Assembly (NCBI RefSeq): GCF_036850765.1
Contig: NC_089496.1
Coordinates: 52,459,613 to 52,523,612, forward strand
Origin: Saccopteryx bilineata
Lineage: Eukaryota; Chordata; Mammalia; Chiroptera; Emballonuridae
Length of the DNA stretch: 64,000 nucleotides
Reading direction: 5' to 3'
Part shown: positions 53,827-64,000 of the stretch, piece after piece
Numbering within the stretch: the stretch's first letter is position 1
How the letters are laid out: the number at the start of each line of letters is the position of its first letter
The notes under the pieces: generated by a model
Told to the model about the DNA's origin: nothing
Database searches by the model: none
Seen by the model: only the letters and a program-made list of their open reading frames with translations
Made by a program: the position numbers and the translations under genes

Positions 53827-54200
53827 CTTCCTGGCACCCTCCCCGCGGGCCTCGCTCCCTCTTCTTCCTCCTGTGTCAGCCCCTGCCGCCCAACGCGCGG
53901 TCCATTTCGGATTCATCCGAGTTACTACTGCTCCTCACACTCAACACTCTGCTTCTCTGTTCAGTAGGACCCTAGTTCAGTTTCCGCTCCTTTCCAGCGG
54001 CCGCTCCTGATTGTACCTGCAATTGCCATCCAGTGAGAGGGCTTCATGCGGGAACTGACCCCGCATTTCGCAGACGTTTCTGACGGAAAGCCCGTTAACG
54101 AAGGTAAGAAGATAAATCTGGAGCTTACAAGTACACAGACCGTCTTCAGAAACTCCCTTCCCATCTTCATTATTTCTACGCGATGGCTCAGAATATAAGC
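53827..54200 (+). other. GC-rich block with a consensus splice donor
   Basis: CpG-containing sequence (CCGCCCAACGCGCGG, GCGGCCGCTC) free of recognised repeats, ending near GAAG|GTAAGAAG (GT at 54104). It could be a non-coding exon, promoter or old repeat. No matching acceptor or protein motif was seen. Confidence 0.3.
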
Positions 54201-54454
54201 ATCCTAATTAAGAAGATGAGTAGTTTCTTTTAAATTCAACAATAAAATAATACGGATTAATACTAAACAGTTTAAAATATGCTTTTTTTTTTTCTTTTTA
54301 CATTCACCACTTATCCACTTTTACAAAAATAAAAATATCAGGATGAGAAACACAGGTTGTCAGGTGTACTCTTGAATGTCTAGTCTTATGCTACTTAATT
54401 CTTCTCAGTGGGCTATAAAATGGCAGTAGTTATTTGAAAAAATTGTGGACTTTA
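54201..54454. other. AT-rich spacer
   Basis: Nothing recognised. Confidence 0.4.
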
Positions 54455-54935
54455 GTAGAATATTTGCTCTTTGCCAGGTGTTATCCTAAATTTTATTTTG
54501 TGTGTGTGATAGTGACATACAGAGAAGGACAGACAGACAGGAAGGAAGAAAGATGAGAAGCATCAATTCTTCATTGTGGCTCCTTAGTTGTTCATTGATT
54601 GCTTTGACTCATATGTGCCTTGACTGGGGGGCTCCAGCAGACCAAGTGACCCCTTGCTCAAGCCAGCGACCTTGGGCTCAAGTTATTGAGCCCTGCTCAA
54701 ACCAGATGAACCTGCTCTCAAGCCGGCAACCTTGGGGTCTCAAACCTGGGTCCTCTGTGTCCCAGTCCGATGCTCTATCGACTGTGCCACCATCTGGTCA
54801 GGCCTAAAAGTTTTAAATGCATTAACTGATTAAGTCTTCCCTACAACATTCTGAGGTATATATTGTTTTTATCCTCTTTCGTACAGATCAGAAAACTGAG
54901 TCACCAAGCCTGAGTCACTTCTATGGGGACACCCA
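54455..54935 (-). repeat. MIR or L2-like fossil split by a SINE
   Basis: Left part TTTGCCAGGTGTTATCCTAAA and right part TGCATTAACTGATTAAGTC...CTACAACATTCTGAGGTATATATTG...GATCAGAAAACTGAG join into a reverse-complement MIR-type sequence once the SINE is ignored. Confidence 0.7.
54491..54803 (-). mobile_element. Bat tRNA-SINE (type B) nested in a MIR
   Basis: On the minus strand GCCTGACCAGATGGTGGCAC, B box GGTTTGAGACCCC, CAATCAATGAACAACTAAGG, tail with CTGTCTGTCTGTCC. CCTAAA flanks at 54485 and 54803 are a weak, partial target duplication. Confidence 0.95.
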
Positions 54936-55069
54936 ACCCAAGCAATATAGAGTCAGCAAACCAAGATCATCCCAGGCCCACACAACATATTATAAAATCA
55001 AATATTTAAGCAGTCACTTATACAAACATACAGGTTTTTGAACTGTTACATCTTCAGCAATAATGTTAA

Positions 55070-55195
55070 TATTTATGGGGTGCTTACTGTATACTAAGCA
55101 TTATGCTAGTTCTTTGCATGTATTGTATAATTTTATTCCCAAAACAAACCCTTGAGAGAGTTTGTTCATTACTATCATCACTAGGAGGAATATTT
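55070..55195 (-). repeat. MIR fragment
   Basis: GTGCTTACTGTATACTAAGC, ATTATGCTAGTTCTTTGCATG, TATAATTTTATTCCCAAAAC: reverse-complement MIR order. Confidence 0.75.
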
Positions 55196-56199
55196 TAATA
55201 TTAAATAACAGGTATAGCAAGAACATGGACCCCCTCAGTCCGGTCCTGTACTGGGAAAGATCCAGGGAGGGCATTCCGGAGGAGGGCTCGGGCAGCCAGG
55301 GTGACAGGAGGCACACTTAGAGGACTCAGGGCATTAACTATTTATCATCTGATACTCCTCGTCCAATGATTTTAATGTGTTCATAAAAACTTTGCCATTA
55401 GTCGCAAAGCTGTTAAATAATAAAATGCATATTTCCATTAATTTTACTAAGAGAAAATTCTGATTCATTTTATCCCAACCCAAGACACTCAAACAATTTT
55501 CAAAGATAGGCAGGTCTGAACATTTTAAATAATATGCAGTAGCAGCAAAGCTTATCGTGGGAACCGGAGGAGGAAAAGGGGACTCGATGTGGCATAGCAG
55601 GTGGAGGCAGGTGGGGAAGGGCACACAGAGATCTCACTGGGGAAGGAAATAAAACTCCAAAGAGCCACGCTGATTGGCTTTCAGAGTGGTAAGTCTTTTG
55701 GGAGGGACATGGCCATTTTGCACTTCAATTGTACTTAAAAATAGTTACGACACACACGTACACACACAAAAGTACTTAAATCACAAAAAGACAGAACCTG
55801 AGAGCACTTCAAAATAAATGAAACGCGTGCAGGCTCACAAGAGATGGAAGCGTCTAAGAAGCACCTACCATCTATACCTCCCACGTGTTTGAAGGAACAG
55901 GCAAACCTGCTGACACGGAGATCGGAGGCTGTTTTGTATCATATTCTTTAGCCAAAAGCTGATGTTTTGAGAGAAAAAAAATAATAGCAAACATTTTCTT
56001 TGCCTGAAACTAAAGTATTAATATGTTGTTTAATATAAAGTATTTACTTAGTGAGTTGTAGGATGGAAAAGTGTTTTATATTGAAATAAAGGAGTCATCT
56101 GAGAAGTGATGTGACTTTTTAAGAGTCATGATGACTCCTAAATAATGGAAGAATTAACAGTCAACACCACACGGGGTCCAGAGCTGAGTGTCAGAGTTA
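55196..56199. other. Non-coding interval, nothing recognised
   Basis: No exon, SINE or LINE end was seen. Confidence 0.45.
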
Positions 56200-56295
56200 A
56201 CCACTCCCGTTTTCCACTGAGGCACACGAGGTTGGGAGAGGTCCCTTAACCAAACCCTGGTCATGAAGGTGATACAGTACAGAGTCTGAACACCG
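56200..56295 (-). repeat. MIR fragment
   Basis: CCGTTTTCCACTGAGGCAC...GAGAGGTCCCTTAACC...TACAGAGTCTGAACACC; diverged. Confidence 0.6.
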
Positions 56296-56692
56296 AATAC
56301 TGTCTCACATCAAAGCAAGTTCTGAATAATTATGGCACCTATGAAGAATTGCTTTCCTTTATGTCTATCACCAACATTTGAAAGATAAAAAAAAATTATA
56401 CAGTTTGCTATGAAAAAGTGGAGTAAGAAAATAATCAGATTTCCAAGGGTTTTCTGTATATACACGTGAAGTGTGGTGACCGCATAAACACGAGAAAGAC
56501 CTCCTCTGAAATATTTCCACAGCCAGCACTCTCCCGCTGGTGCTGAAATTCAACCACTTCACCCTCTTCCGGTTGGGTTTATAAATGGTCCCCAATACAA
56601 TGTATTCTGGGACAAAAAGAACAACAACAAAGGAAGCTTTTTATCATCCATAAATACTACAGGCAATTTAACCAGCCAATGCCCTTCCAAAG
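56296..56692. other. Non-coding interval
   Basis: Nothing recognised. Confidence 0.45.
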
Positions 56693-56880
56693 TAGTATCG
56701 TGGACAGAATGCTGACGTATGAGCCGTAAGGCCTGGGTTCTGGTTCTACATCAGTCATCCATTCGTTATGTCACCTGACCTTTCTGAACAGAGTTTCTTT
56801 ATGTATCAGAGGTAACAATGCCTTTCTAACTACACTGCAGAGTTGCTGTAGAAAATTCCATGTGATGATGCCAGTTAAGG
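56693..56880 (+). repeat. MIR, interrupted at its 3' end by a SINE
   Basis: GCCTGGGTTCTGGTTCTAC, GTCACCTGACCTTTCTGAAC, CAGAGGTAACAATGCC, CACTGCAGAGTTGCTGTAG are the MIR core in forward order. Confidence 0.85.
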
Positions 56881-56884
56881 TACT

Positions 56885-57283
56885 TTTTTTTTTTTCCTGT
56901 ATTTTTCTGAAGCTGGAAATGGGGATAGACAGTCAGACAGACTCCCGCATGCGCCCGACCGGGATCCACCCGGCACGCCCACCAGGGGCGATGCTCTGCC
57001 CACCAGGGGGCAATGTTCTGCCCCTCCGGGGCGTCGCTCTGTCGCGACCAGAGCCACTCTAGCGCCTGGGGCAGAGGCCAAGGAGCCATCTCTAGCGCCC
57101 GGGCCATCTTTTGCTCCAATGGAGCCTCGGCTGCGGGAGGGGAAGAGAGAGACAGAGAGGAAGGAGAGGGGGAGGGGTGGAGAAGCAGATGGGCGCTTCT
57201 CCTGTGTGCCCTGGCCGGGAATCGAACCCGGGACCCCTTGCACGCCAGGCCGACGCTCCACCACTAAGCCAACCGGCCAGGGC
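56885..57283 (-). mobile_element. Long bat tRNA-SINE (type A) nested in a MIR
   Basis: Complete. Flanks CCAGTTAAGGTACT (56871-56884) and CCAGTTAGTGTACT (57284-57297) are a 14-bp target duplication with two changes. One intact CTCF core on the plus strand at 57000-57011; the other box is one G short. Confidence 0.98.
57000..57011 (+). promoter_or_regulatory. CTCF-core match inside type A SINE
   Basis: CCACCAGGGGGC followed by AATG. Confidence 0.5.
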
Positions 57284-57297
57284 CCAGTTAGTGTACT

Positions 57298-57724
57298 CTT
57301 AAAGCTACTTGCCCCACCAACTAACTTCCAAGCTCCTAGATTTTTCTTGGGCGGAAAGAGGATAGATTCGTATTCCACACACAGAAGCTTTATTAAAATA
57401 AGGAAAGACAGACAAGGGATTCTGGGTACCTAGTGTCAGGATGGGAAATCCAGAAATTGAGAGAGAGGTGCTAAGAAGCCGGGAGAAGAAGGGCAAACTC
57501 TTTTACAATTGCTTCTTGATGGCCATGAGAGTGAGTGTACAGGGAAACAGAAGTAAGATTCAATAAGCCAAAGATGAGATGCGGGTCCCTATAGGTTATC
57601 TAACAAGAACAAATTATCTTGTTCTGCTGACTCTGGAAATGCGGGTTCCTTTAAAATGGAAATCACTTTTGCATTTTGTTTATGAAGATGAATCAATTCT
57701 AAGATAAAGGCTAGGTTGGTTCTT
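57298..57724. other. Non-coding interval
   Basis: Nothing recognised. Confidence 0.45.
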
Positions 57725-57849
57725 AGGAAGAAAGAGAAAGTAGAAGAGGGAAGAAAGAAAGAGAGGGAAAGAAGAAGGAAAAGATATAGGGAGGGAGAGG
57801 GGAGGGAGAGAAAGTAGGAGGAAAGAAAAAAGGGAAGGAAGGAAAGAGA
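57725..57849 (+). repeat. Polypurine (A/G) tract of ~125 bp
   Basis: Almost pure A/G with three or four T interruptions (GTAG, GATATAGG, GTAGG). Candidate triplex-forming sequence. The minus-strand serine/phenylalanine/leucine-rich frame here is an artefact. Confidence 0.9.
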
Positions 57850-58514
57850 TTTAAACACGAGTGCTAGGAAACAGGGCAATTTCTTATTTCGTGCCCCTGC
57901 TGTGGACTTTGGCTTTCAACTTCAGCCTTCACATTACTCCTCCTGTGTTATGGGGCTTTCCTTGCCAACACTCATCCCGAATGCCGAGCCATTTAGAAGT
58001 CATTCATTCATAGCTTGGAAACCAAATAATGTCAGAACATTTTCAGAGTACAGATAAATTATGACTACCATCTTCCTCCCTACAGTTATCGCAGCTGGAC
58101 TTGCAGGATGAATTTAAATTCCTCTCTGCCATTTTAAAGGGATAGAAGACATTCTCAGGCTTTTTCTCTGTAAGAATCAGTTGCAGAAAAATAGCTTCGT
58201 TTCATTAGTACACGGTCCTAACTTAAGAACTATCTAGCCACTAATTAATAAGCAGTGGCTTGTCCTAAAAGTACCCAGGGCAGAAGACTAATATTAAATA
58301 TCGCCACTTTTAAATATATATGTATATATGACAACTTTTACCCTTCTAGTTTTATTTCAACATACAACTAAATTTAATGTTAATTTTAAGGAGATCATAT
58401 TACTCATTAACCCATCTGTCACTGTATTATATTTACTATAGCCGATTCTTTTATTTTTAATATCAAAAAGATTCCTACCCTTGAAAAAATAATGACATTT
58501 TAGAAATTATGAAA
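57850..58514. other. AT-rich interval
   Basis: Imperfect TATATATG at 58313-58328. Nothing else. Confidence 0.45.
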
Positions 58515-58855
58515 TGTTTAAAATACCTCCTGTAACGCCGGTGCCCGAGGCCAGGTTGGTCCATATTGGATTTGGACCAGACGGTACAGAGACTGTGGAG
58601 CCAAGAAAGCGGTGCTCCATTCCCGTTTAATAAAGTCTCACAATGGCGGGTGGGCACACAGATGGGGAACTATTTCTCAGGCGAACAAACAGCAGGCGTG
58701 GCCGCTCACGGTGGCGAGCAGGCAGTGCGCAATCTGCCCTCCACCGCCCTGAGGGCAAGCACCCATAGCCTCACATGGACTATACACATGTGCTGCTGCC
58801 ACATGCTCATGCACTCATCAGGCACAGCACAAGTGAGCAAGCCTAACACAGTTCT
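58515..58855. repeat. GC-rich unclassified segment, possibly LTR-derived
   Basis: Sharp GC rise in AT-rich surroundings; hairpin TTGGTCCATATTGGATTTGG / GGACCAG; TTTAATAAAG polyadenylation-like signal at about 58626; several CpGs. These fit an LTR, but I found no matching partner, no target duplication and no family. The 145-codon frame across it has no known domain. Confidence 0.35.
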
Positions 58856-60564
58856 TTCCCCCACATCTCCTTTAGAAACTCAGGATTCTAGTGAGAAAAA
58901 GGGGAATTTTTTTATTCATTGTTGTACTTTCCATGTCTTATCATTGCACAGCAGTTTTTTGATCAACCGTAAGTTTAAAGTCTGCCCATATTTATACCTG
59001 TGATTTCTCCTTCTGCCTTTCCCTCCTGATTCCAGTGAAAAAACTTACAGCTCTAAAATATAACTCACTCTTCAATTTTTCTTCCAAGTTCAGCCATAAT
59101 GAGTGGTACTTAGAGACACTGAGAGCCTTCTAGATACCGAATAAGAAATCAATATGGACAATTGATAACGCTGTAAGTACGCTTTTGCTCCTTAAGATAG
59201 GAAGAAAAGCTATAAGAGAGAAAGAGATATTTTGTTGTCTAAAGATGCCAGTTAGATGTTGTATTAGTAATGACTATATGAAACAGTCATTGATTAAAAA
59301 AGGCCAACTATCTGTCCCCCAAAAGTAGGTCTTTTCATGACCCCCGCAAGCTAGAGAATGCTGACGGATACCCCGAGATTTTCCTTCTTGTGTTCAGACT
59401 TGACCTTTCTTGTCTCACCAGCCAGTAGACCCACCAACACAAGCAGCAATTAGTAACATGTGTGCTGCGTTCCTTCTCTCTGTTCCCAGACTGTACCGTC
59501 CTGTTTGCTTCATTTTATTTTCCCGGAGGGAGACACACAAAGTCACCGATGGCCCAGTAACAAAATCAGGACCTCTTCTGAAGTAAATGTGGGTACATTC
59601 CATTACTTAAAGTGAAATTCTTTTGCTCACACAATGTATTTCTGAAATTATTATTGATTTCAACGTAAAAAATTCGAGTCTACGAATATGAAACTCATAT
59701 TGATTTGTCTTTCAATCATATACGTACGTGTGTATTGTGTATGTGATACACAACATGTACAGTGGAAAAAATAGAAAAAAATAAGCTTCATGGGTTATTC
59801 TTTTATGATTTTTTGAGTGCTCTGTTCTGCTAAAATCTAGGACAATAAATGGATGATCATTTTTCAATATAAAACCTCTATAGACTCTATTTAATCTTAT
59901 AAATGTCCTTGCTTGTACTGGATGGTACCTCGTATACTTCATTCTCCAAAAAGCACGGTGCTTTAGCCAGTGAAAAATATACGTAGGTTCTAGGGACGAA
60001 ATGAAAGGAAACACCGATCCTGGGAAACTCAGTTGTGGCGTCAGCTCCCACCAGGGGAAACGCTTCCGTGATTTTTACATAAGGGCCTTCAGGTGCACTC
60101 GCAAATCACACCCAAGTGGTGTCTTCCTACTCCGCCTCCCTCTAGGGTACCCTGGATCCATTCCTCAGAAGGTAATCTTTCACTCTGAAAATAAACTGCT
60201 TTCGGCCGTGAATATTTAATTACCAATAACGAGAAGCAAAGAGGGCTTGAAATATCGGTCCGTCATTAACCATCTTACAAGCCTGGTCCGGGTGTCTGAC
60301 GAAAGTAGATCAGAATCAAGACTGAACCGCCAATTAAATATTTCATACGATAATTTTAAAATGCCTGAGTGAATGAAAAACAGAAGCAGAAAGACCCGCC
60401 TCCGGGGACAGGACTGAAAGGAAGAGGCACAAACACTGAGCAGGAGATCCGGTGGCTATCCAGGTTTGGACCACGGTGTGCACACAGGGAGACGGGCTCT
60501 CTCCAAAGGCCCTCTCCCCGGAATGACTATGGAGGTGTCCCTTGTCAGCTGGGGACATCAACTT
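58856..60564. other. Non-coding interval, nothing recognised
   Basis: No repeat or exon signal; short open frames only. Confidence 0.45.
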
Positions 60565-60786
60565 TTATACAGCTTCACTGAGGTATACAGGTAATTGACA
60601 AAAAAAAAATGAATTGTGTATATTTAAAATGTATCATTTGGTAAGTTCTACTATACATCACCACAGTCGAGATAATGAACATATCCATCCCTCCAAATGA
60701 TACCTCCTGCCCCTTCCTGATTCATCCCACCCACCCTACCATTCCTCCCTGCCCCAGCCAACCAATAATGGGCTTTTACTAAGATT

Positions 60787-60789
<3 letters not shown>
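60565..60789 (+). mobile_element. L1 3' UTR fragment (old)
   Basis: CTTCACTGAGGTATACAGG, TATATTTAAAATGTATCATTTGG, ACATCACCACAGTCGAGATA, ATGAACATATCCATCCC reproduce the L1M 3' UTR in order; ends at the CT/CA microsatellite. Confidence 0.82.

Positions 60790-60833
<44 letters not shown>
60790..60833. repeat. (CT)15(CA)7 compound microsatellite
   Basis: CT run to about 60819 switching to CA. Confidence 0.95.
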
Positions 60834-61592
60834 CCTGCTGGAAACCTCTTGGTCCCTTTAAATGCAAATCAGAACTAATAAAAAAAAAACTTTCACAATA
60901 TCTGATTAAATAACTGATTTCACCATAGAGGGGGTTTGAAATTACTTTACATCTGTTTAGTGCTTTCACAGCCTTTCAGATTTCTCCTTGTCCATCATCC
61001 GTTTGATCCGCACAAGCCATTATTAAATTTATTTACATGTAATACATATTAATGGTTCTCTAACAAAGACCAGGACAAATCCTTCGAACATCGCGCAGTA
61101 CTTTCTAATTAACTCAACGCAGACCTGTTTTCGTTGCGTCGCCATCATTCTAGCTCATCCTCCTTTATTACGGAATGTGGTGGGGTTTTTTATTTTTTTA
61201 CCTTTTTGGGGGCCGTTCCGTAGATTTCATTTCATATTCACCAGGTTTATATATATTTTGCGGCTGGAAAGGGTCTGAAGCTTGAAAGCATTCTTTCTCC
61301 ATCCCTCACCCTTTCCTTTTCATAAAATCAAAGACATTTTTCCCCCACCGTAATTTACATATTTTCTCCATGAGCTTGAATAAGTTGGCTTTAAGAGCCT
61401 TTAACAGTCTTTTGAAGTAGCGCAGTCGGATCCTAAATGTCACGGCGCCTCCCTCCACATCCTCCCTTTGGGCTGAGGCCTTCCTCCAGCCCAGACCGCT
61501 GCCCCCCACCCCCCGCATCCCGCCCCCGCTGCTAGAGCCCCCCGCGGCTCCCGGGGACACCTTTGCTTTCTTGCCATGCCTCTAAAGGCACC
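60834..61592. other. Interval with a GC-rich end (61432-61575)
   Basis: 61432-61575 is CpG-containing and C-rich. A minus-strand frame of 84 codons (61306-61560) begins with a glycine/serine-rich stretch and continues into basic sequence. No family recognised, and it ends in AT-rich DNA. Probably chance. Confidence 0.35.
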
Positions 61593-61916
61593 TGCCGTGT
61601 GCAGCAACACAGATGGACCTTGAAAATATTATGCTAAGCAAAGGAAGTCGGCCAGAAAAAGGCGAAGAACCTTATGATTTCGCTCTGGGTGGAATAGAAA
61701 CCCGAAATGCAGAGGCACAGACGGCAGCAGGGTGGTTACTGGAGGGAGGGGGGTGGGGGTAGTAAGGGGGAGAGGGGGCCAGATATAGGGTGGCGGGAGG
61801 TGATTGGACTCTGGGTGGTGGGCGTACAATGTGACACACAGACCCCGTACACTGGAAACCTCAGGAAACTTATTAACCAACGTCACCCCAATAAATGTAA
61901 TTAAAAAGAAAGTTAA
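61593..61916 (+). mobile_element. 5'-truncated bat-type L1, 3' end
   Basis: AACACAGATGGACCTTG, ATTATGCTAAGCAAAGGAAG, AGATATAGGGTGGCGGGAGG, GACTCTGGGTGGTGGGCG, TTATTAACCAACGTCACCCC and the AATAAATG signal close the element with an A-rich tail. Reading frames are lost. Confidence 0.88.
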
Positions 61917-62429
61917 AAAATATATTAATGTCAGACAAACAGTAGTGAATAAATACTAGCTATTAATTTTATTGCTCTTGACGCCTTGTAGTATATTTTA
62001 ATAACTCCATTCACAGGACGTATTTTCCTATTTACAAGCACAGGCATAATACATAAAGCTCTGCCGTCCCACACCTTCCAGTCCTTCAGGATGAATTCTC
62101 CTTACCATGTCCTCTTCAGAGCTTGCCTTTTTGTTTTCAGATGTTCCATTTAGTAGGAAGCTTTCTTTTCATATTTCAATAACTGTAGGAGGAATCTGAA
62201 CTTGAGCAAACATGGGGCTTTAAGTTATGGGGCTTTATACTGAAAAACAAAATGTTAAACCCCAAAAAACAATTCTTTATCCACGAAGCCAAACTGTCTT
62301 ATCTGCTAAACTGTAACATTTCTACTTTGGAAAATTTGTTATGATTTACTTTGTAACCAAGAACATGATAGATAGTTATGTACAATTCCCGTGGACATAT
62401 GAAAAGGCTTATATTCTCTCAGTAAGGTG

Positions 62430-62431
<2 letters not shown>
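61917..62431. other. AT-rich interval
   Basis: Nothing recognised. Confidence 0.45.

Positions 62432-62483
<52 letters not shown>
62432..62483. repeat. (CT)26 microsatellite
   Basis: Uninterrupted CT run of 52 bases. Confidence 0.97.
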
Positions 62484-62485
<2 letters not shown>

Positions 62486-63957
62486 GAGATACCTATGTAT
62501 CCTTTTCCACCCACCCACCCCCACACACAAGCTAATACATAGATACCCTGTTTGCATTTCCAAACTTCAGGTCAGTCTTAGGAGTTTGAAACACACCAAA
62601 CGTCTTGTGTCTAAGAAGTGGAGTTGAAACAAACATGTCCCGTAGGCTCATATTAATATAACCAATAGTCAAGTCTCCACCTTACACAGCTTTGCTAAGA
62701 TAGCACCTCTTATAGGAAAGAGAATGAAGAAACCGTAGGGAGGTTGTTCTGGCCTCTGTTCCCTAAGAGAACTCACACTCACCAAGTCCAAAAGGAGGCT
62801 TTTCTATGACTTTTCACTAGGATAGGGGCCCTGCAGAAAGATGACTTAGTCCCACACGACAAAGACATTAGTATTAGAAAACAATAGTATAATGGAATTA
62901 CGCCGTTTTATTACTTGAAAGTATCTTGAAGATGATCTAGACACACACGCACACACGCATTCTAGCTCCTCCTCCAGGCTAAAGAAATCATGGGATTTTT
63001 CTCAAGGTGACTTACCCAAAGTTCCCATAGATCACCAATATGTTTTGTAGTGCACAACATGAAAATGTCATTTTCCCTGAAAATAAAGTCCAATGTGGTT
63101 GTCTGTCATACTGGGTAAATAATATATGACAAAATAGCACCATATATGCTTAAACATACAAAGGAATCCATCAAAATTAGGTCTGGCAAAAAAATAACTA
63201 CAATACATAAAGGGACATAAATCTGTGCTATAAGAAAAAATATTCTGTAGAAATATGGCAGGGAATTTTGTAAGTATAGAGGAGAAGTAGATGGATGATA
63301 ACGTCTACTCACTAATATTTGAAAGAGAGGTACCCAAACGAGCCATCGAAAATCTGTGTCTACTCACTCGAATTGCTAAAGTGCAGTATCTTGGGGGGAT
63401 TTACAGTGGAATTAGATTAAGCTTTACACCAATCAGAATATGAAACACATGAGAAAGTGATAATGAACCCGACAATATTTCTTCTTTGGTGTTGCTAAAG
63501 AAATGACGTCCGTATTATTTTTTAAGTAATGGAAGTCAATATGTGTCAGACCACAATAAAAAACAAACAAACCTTAAAGAGAAAACATTTTCTCTTTGGG
63601 AAGATACATATATTAACAGAAACTGGAACGCACAGAGAGAACTGTCCCCTGACTTAGGAGGACACAGCAGGTTCCGTTGGGGACAGAATGATAGCTGCAG
63701 GTATCTGAGTCTGTGATTGACATTGAACCTCAGCCATTATTCTGTGACCGCTATTTCATCAGTGAGCAGGAAGCCTCATAATTCTGAGTGAAATTGACCA
63801 AAGGTAGTCCCAGGGTTCTCTATCAGGACTCTGATGGAATACACTCACTAAATTATAAGTCATCTCTTCAACACCTATGTCACAATACTGGGTGGTGCAC
63901 CTTCCCTGCAGTCTCTGTAAACTGAACTGATGAGTTTCGAGTTGAATCTTGAAAATG
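62484..63957. other. Non-coding interval, nothing recognised
   Basis: ACACACACGCACACACGC at 62941-62958. No exon or mobile element. Confidence 0.45.
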
Positions 63958-63982
63958 AAAAAAAAAAAAAAAAAAAAAAAAA
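63958..63982. repeat. A25 homopolymer near window end
   Basis: Twenty-five A. It could be the tail of a plus-strand retroposon, but the preceding 300 bp is not one I recognise. Confidence 0.9.
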
Positions 63983-64000
63983 CTACAGTAAGGCATTGCA

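Noticed and set aside
53313..53975. 220-codon protein-coding gene
   Set aside because: The frame coincides with a type A SINE plus flanks and has no conserved domain.
61306..61560. 84-codon glycine-rich/basic protein on the minus strand
   Set aside because: A GC-rich patch followed by AT-rich lysine codons gives this pattern by chance. No homologue comes to mind and there is no partner exon.
63106..63312. Membrane-protein-like 68-codon frame on the minus strand
   Set aside because: Hydrophobic residues come from AT-rich sequence; no start context or homology.

Overview
This 64 kb window is vertebrate nuclear DNA, almost certainly from a bat. The evidence is repeated copies of two tRNA-derived SINE families of the kind I associate with horseshoe-type bats (Rhinolophoidea). 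One has a head reading CCTGGCCGGTTGGCTCAG and a body of about 390 bp. The other has a head reading GCCTGACCAGG...GCAGTGGATAGAGC. The family-to-bat link is from memory and inferred, and the genus cannot be decided here. There are also young-looking hAT-type miniature transposons, L1 3' ends, L2 and MIR fossils, Tigger elements and many CA/CT microsatellites. I found no convincing protein-coding exon, rRNA, tRNA, CRISPR or prokaryotic feature. Open frames are short, and the longest (up to 220 codons) lie across SINEs. The window reads as intergenic or deep intronic sequence, so the annotation is mostly repeats, candidate regulatory sites and explicit statements of empty stretches.

Layout. 0-9 kb: a dispersed or duplicated ~385 bp repeat present twice (1067 and 2143), an L2-like remnant, two SINEs and a long single-copy interval. 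9-16.3 kb: three SINEs, a textbook hAT miniature element with a perfect 8-bp target duplication (14752-15073), and a CpG-rich block with a composite ETS/CRE motif (15463-15770), followed by a 23-G run. 16.3-35 kb: no bat SINE for nearly 19 kb. It holds an old L1 3' end from which a 67-bp, 16-copy minisatellite expanded (19164-20234), two Tigger elements, a small hAT element and further L1/LTR-like fossils. 35-44.9 kb: two SINEs, one in a locally duplicated segment whose other copy keeps the empty site. It also has an 82-bp tandem array, compound microsatellites and a foldback hAT element with ~100-bp arms (41841-42074). 44.9-57.3 kb: a dense cluster of eight SINEs. 57.3-64 kb: low repeat density, with L1 ends and microsatellites.

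Functionally, the most interesting signal is architectural. The long SINE family carries exact matches to the CTCF core (CCACCAGGGGGC) in many copies. Two strong non-SINE CTCF-like sites at 37.2 kb (+) and 51.3 kb (-) face each other. The window may therefore hold chromatin-loop anchors, part of them supplied by SINEs. This is motif evidence only; occupancy is untested. All repeat-family assignments are from memory of consensus sequences and need a RepeatMasker/Dfam run.
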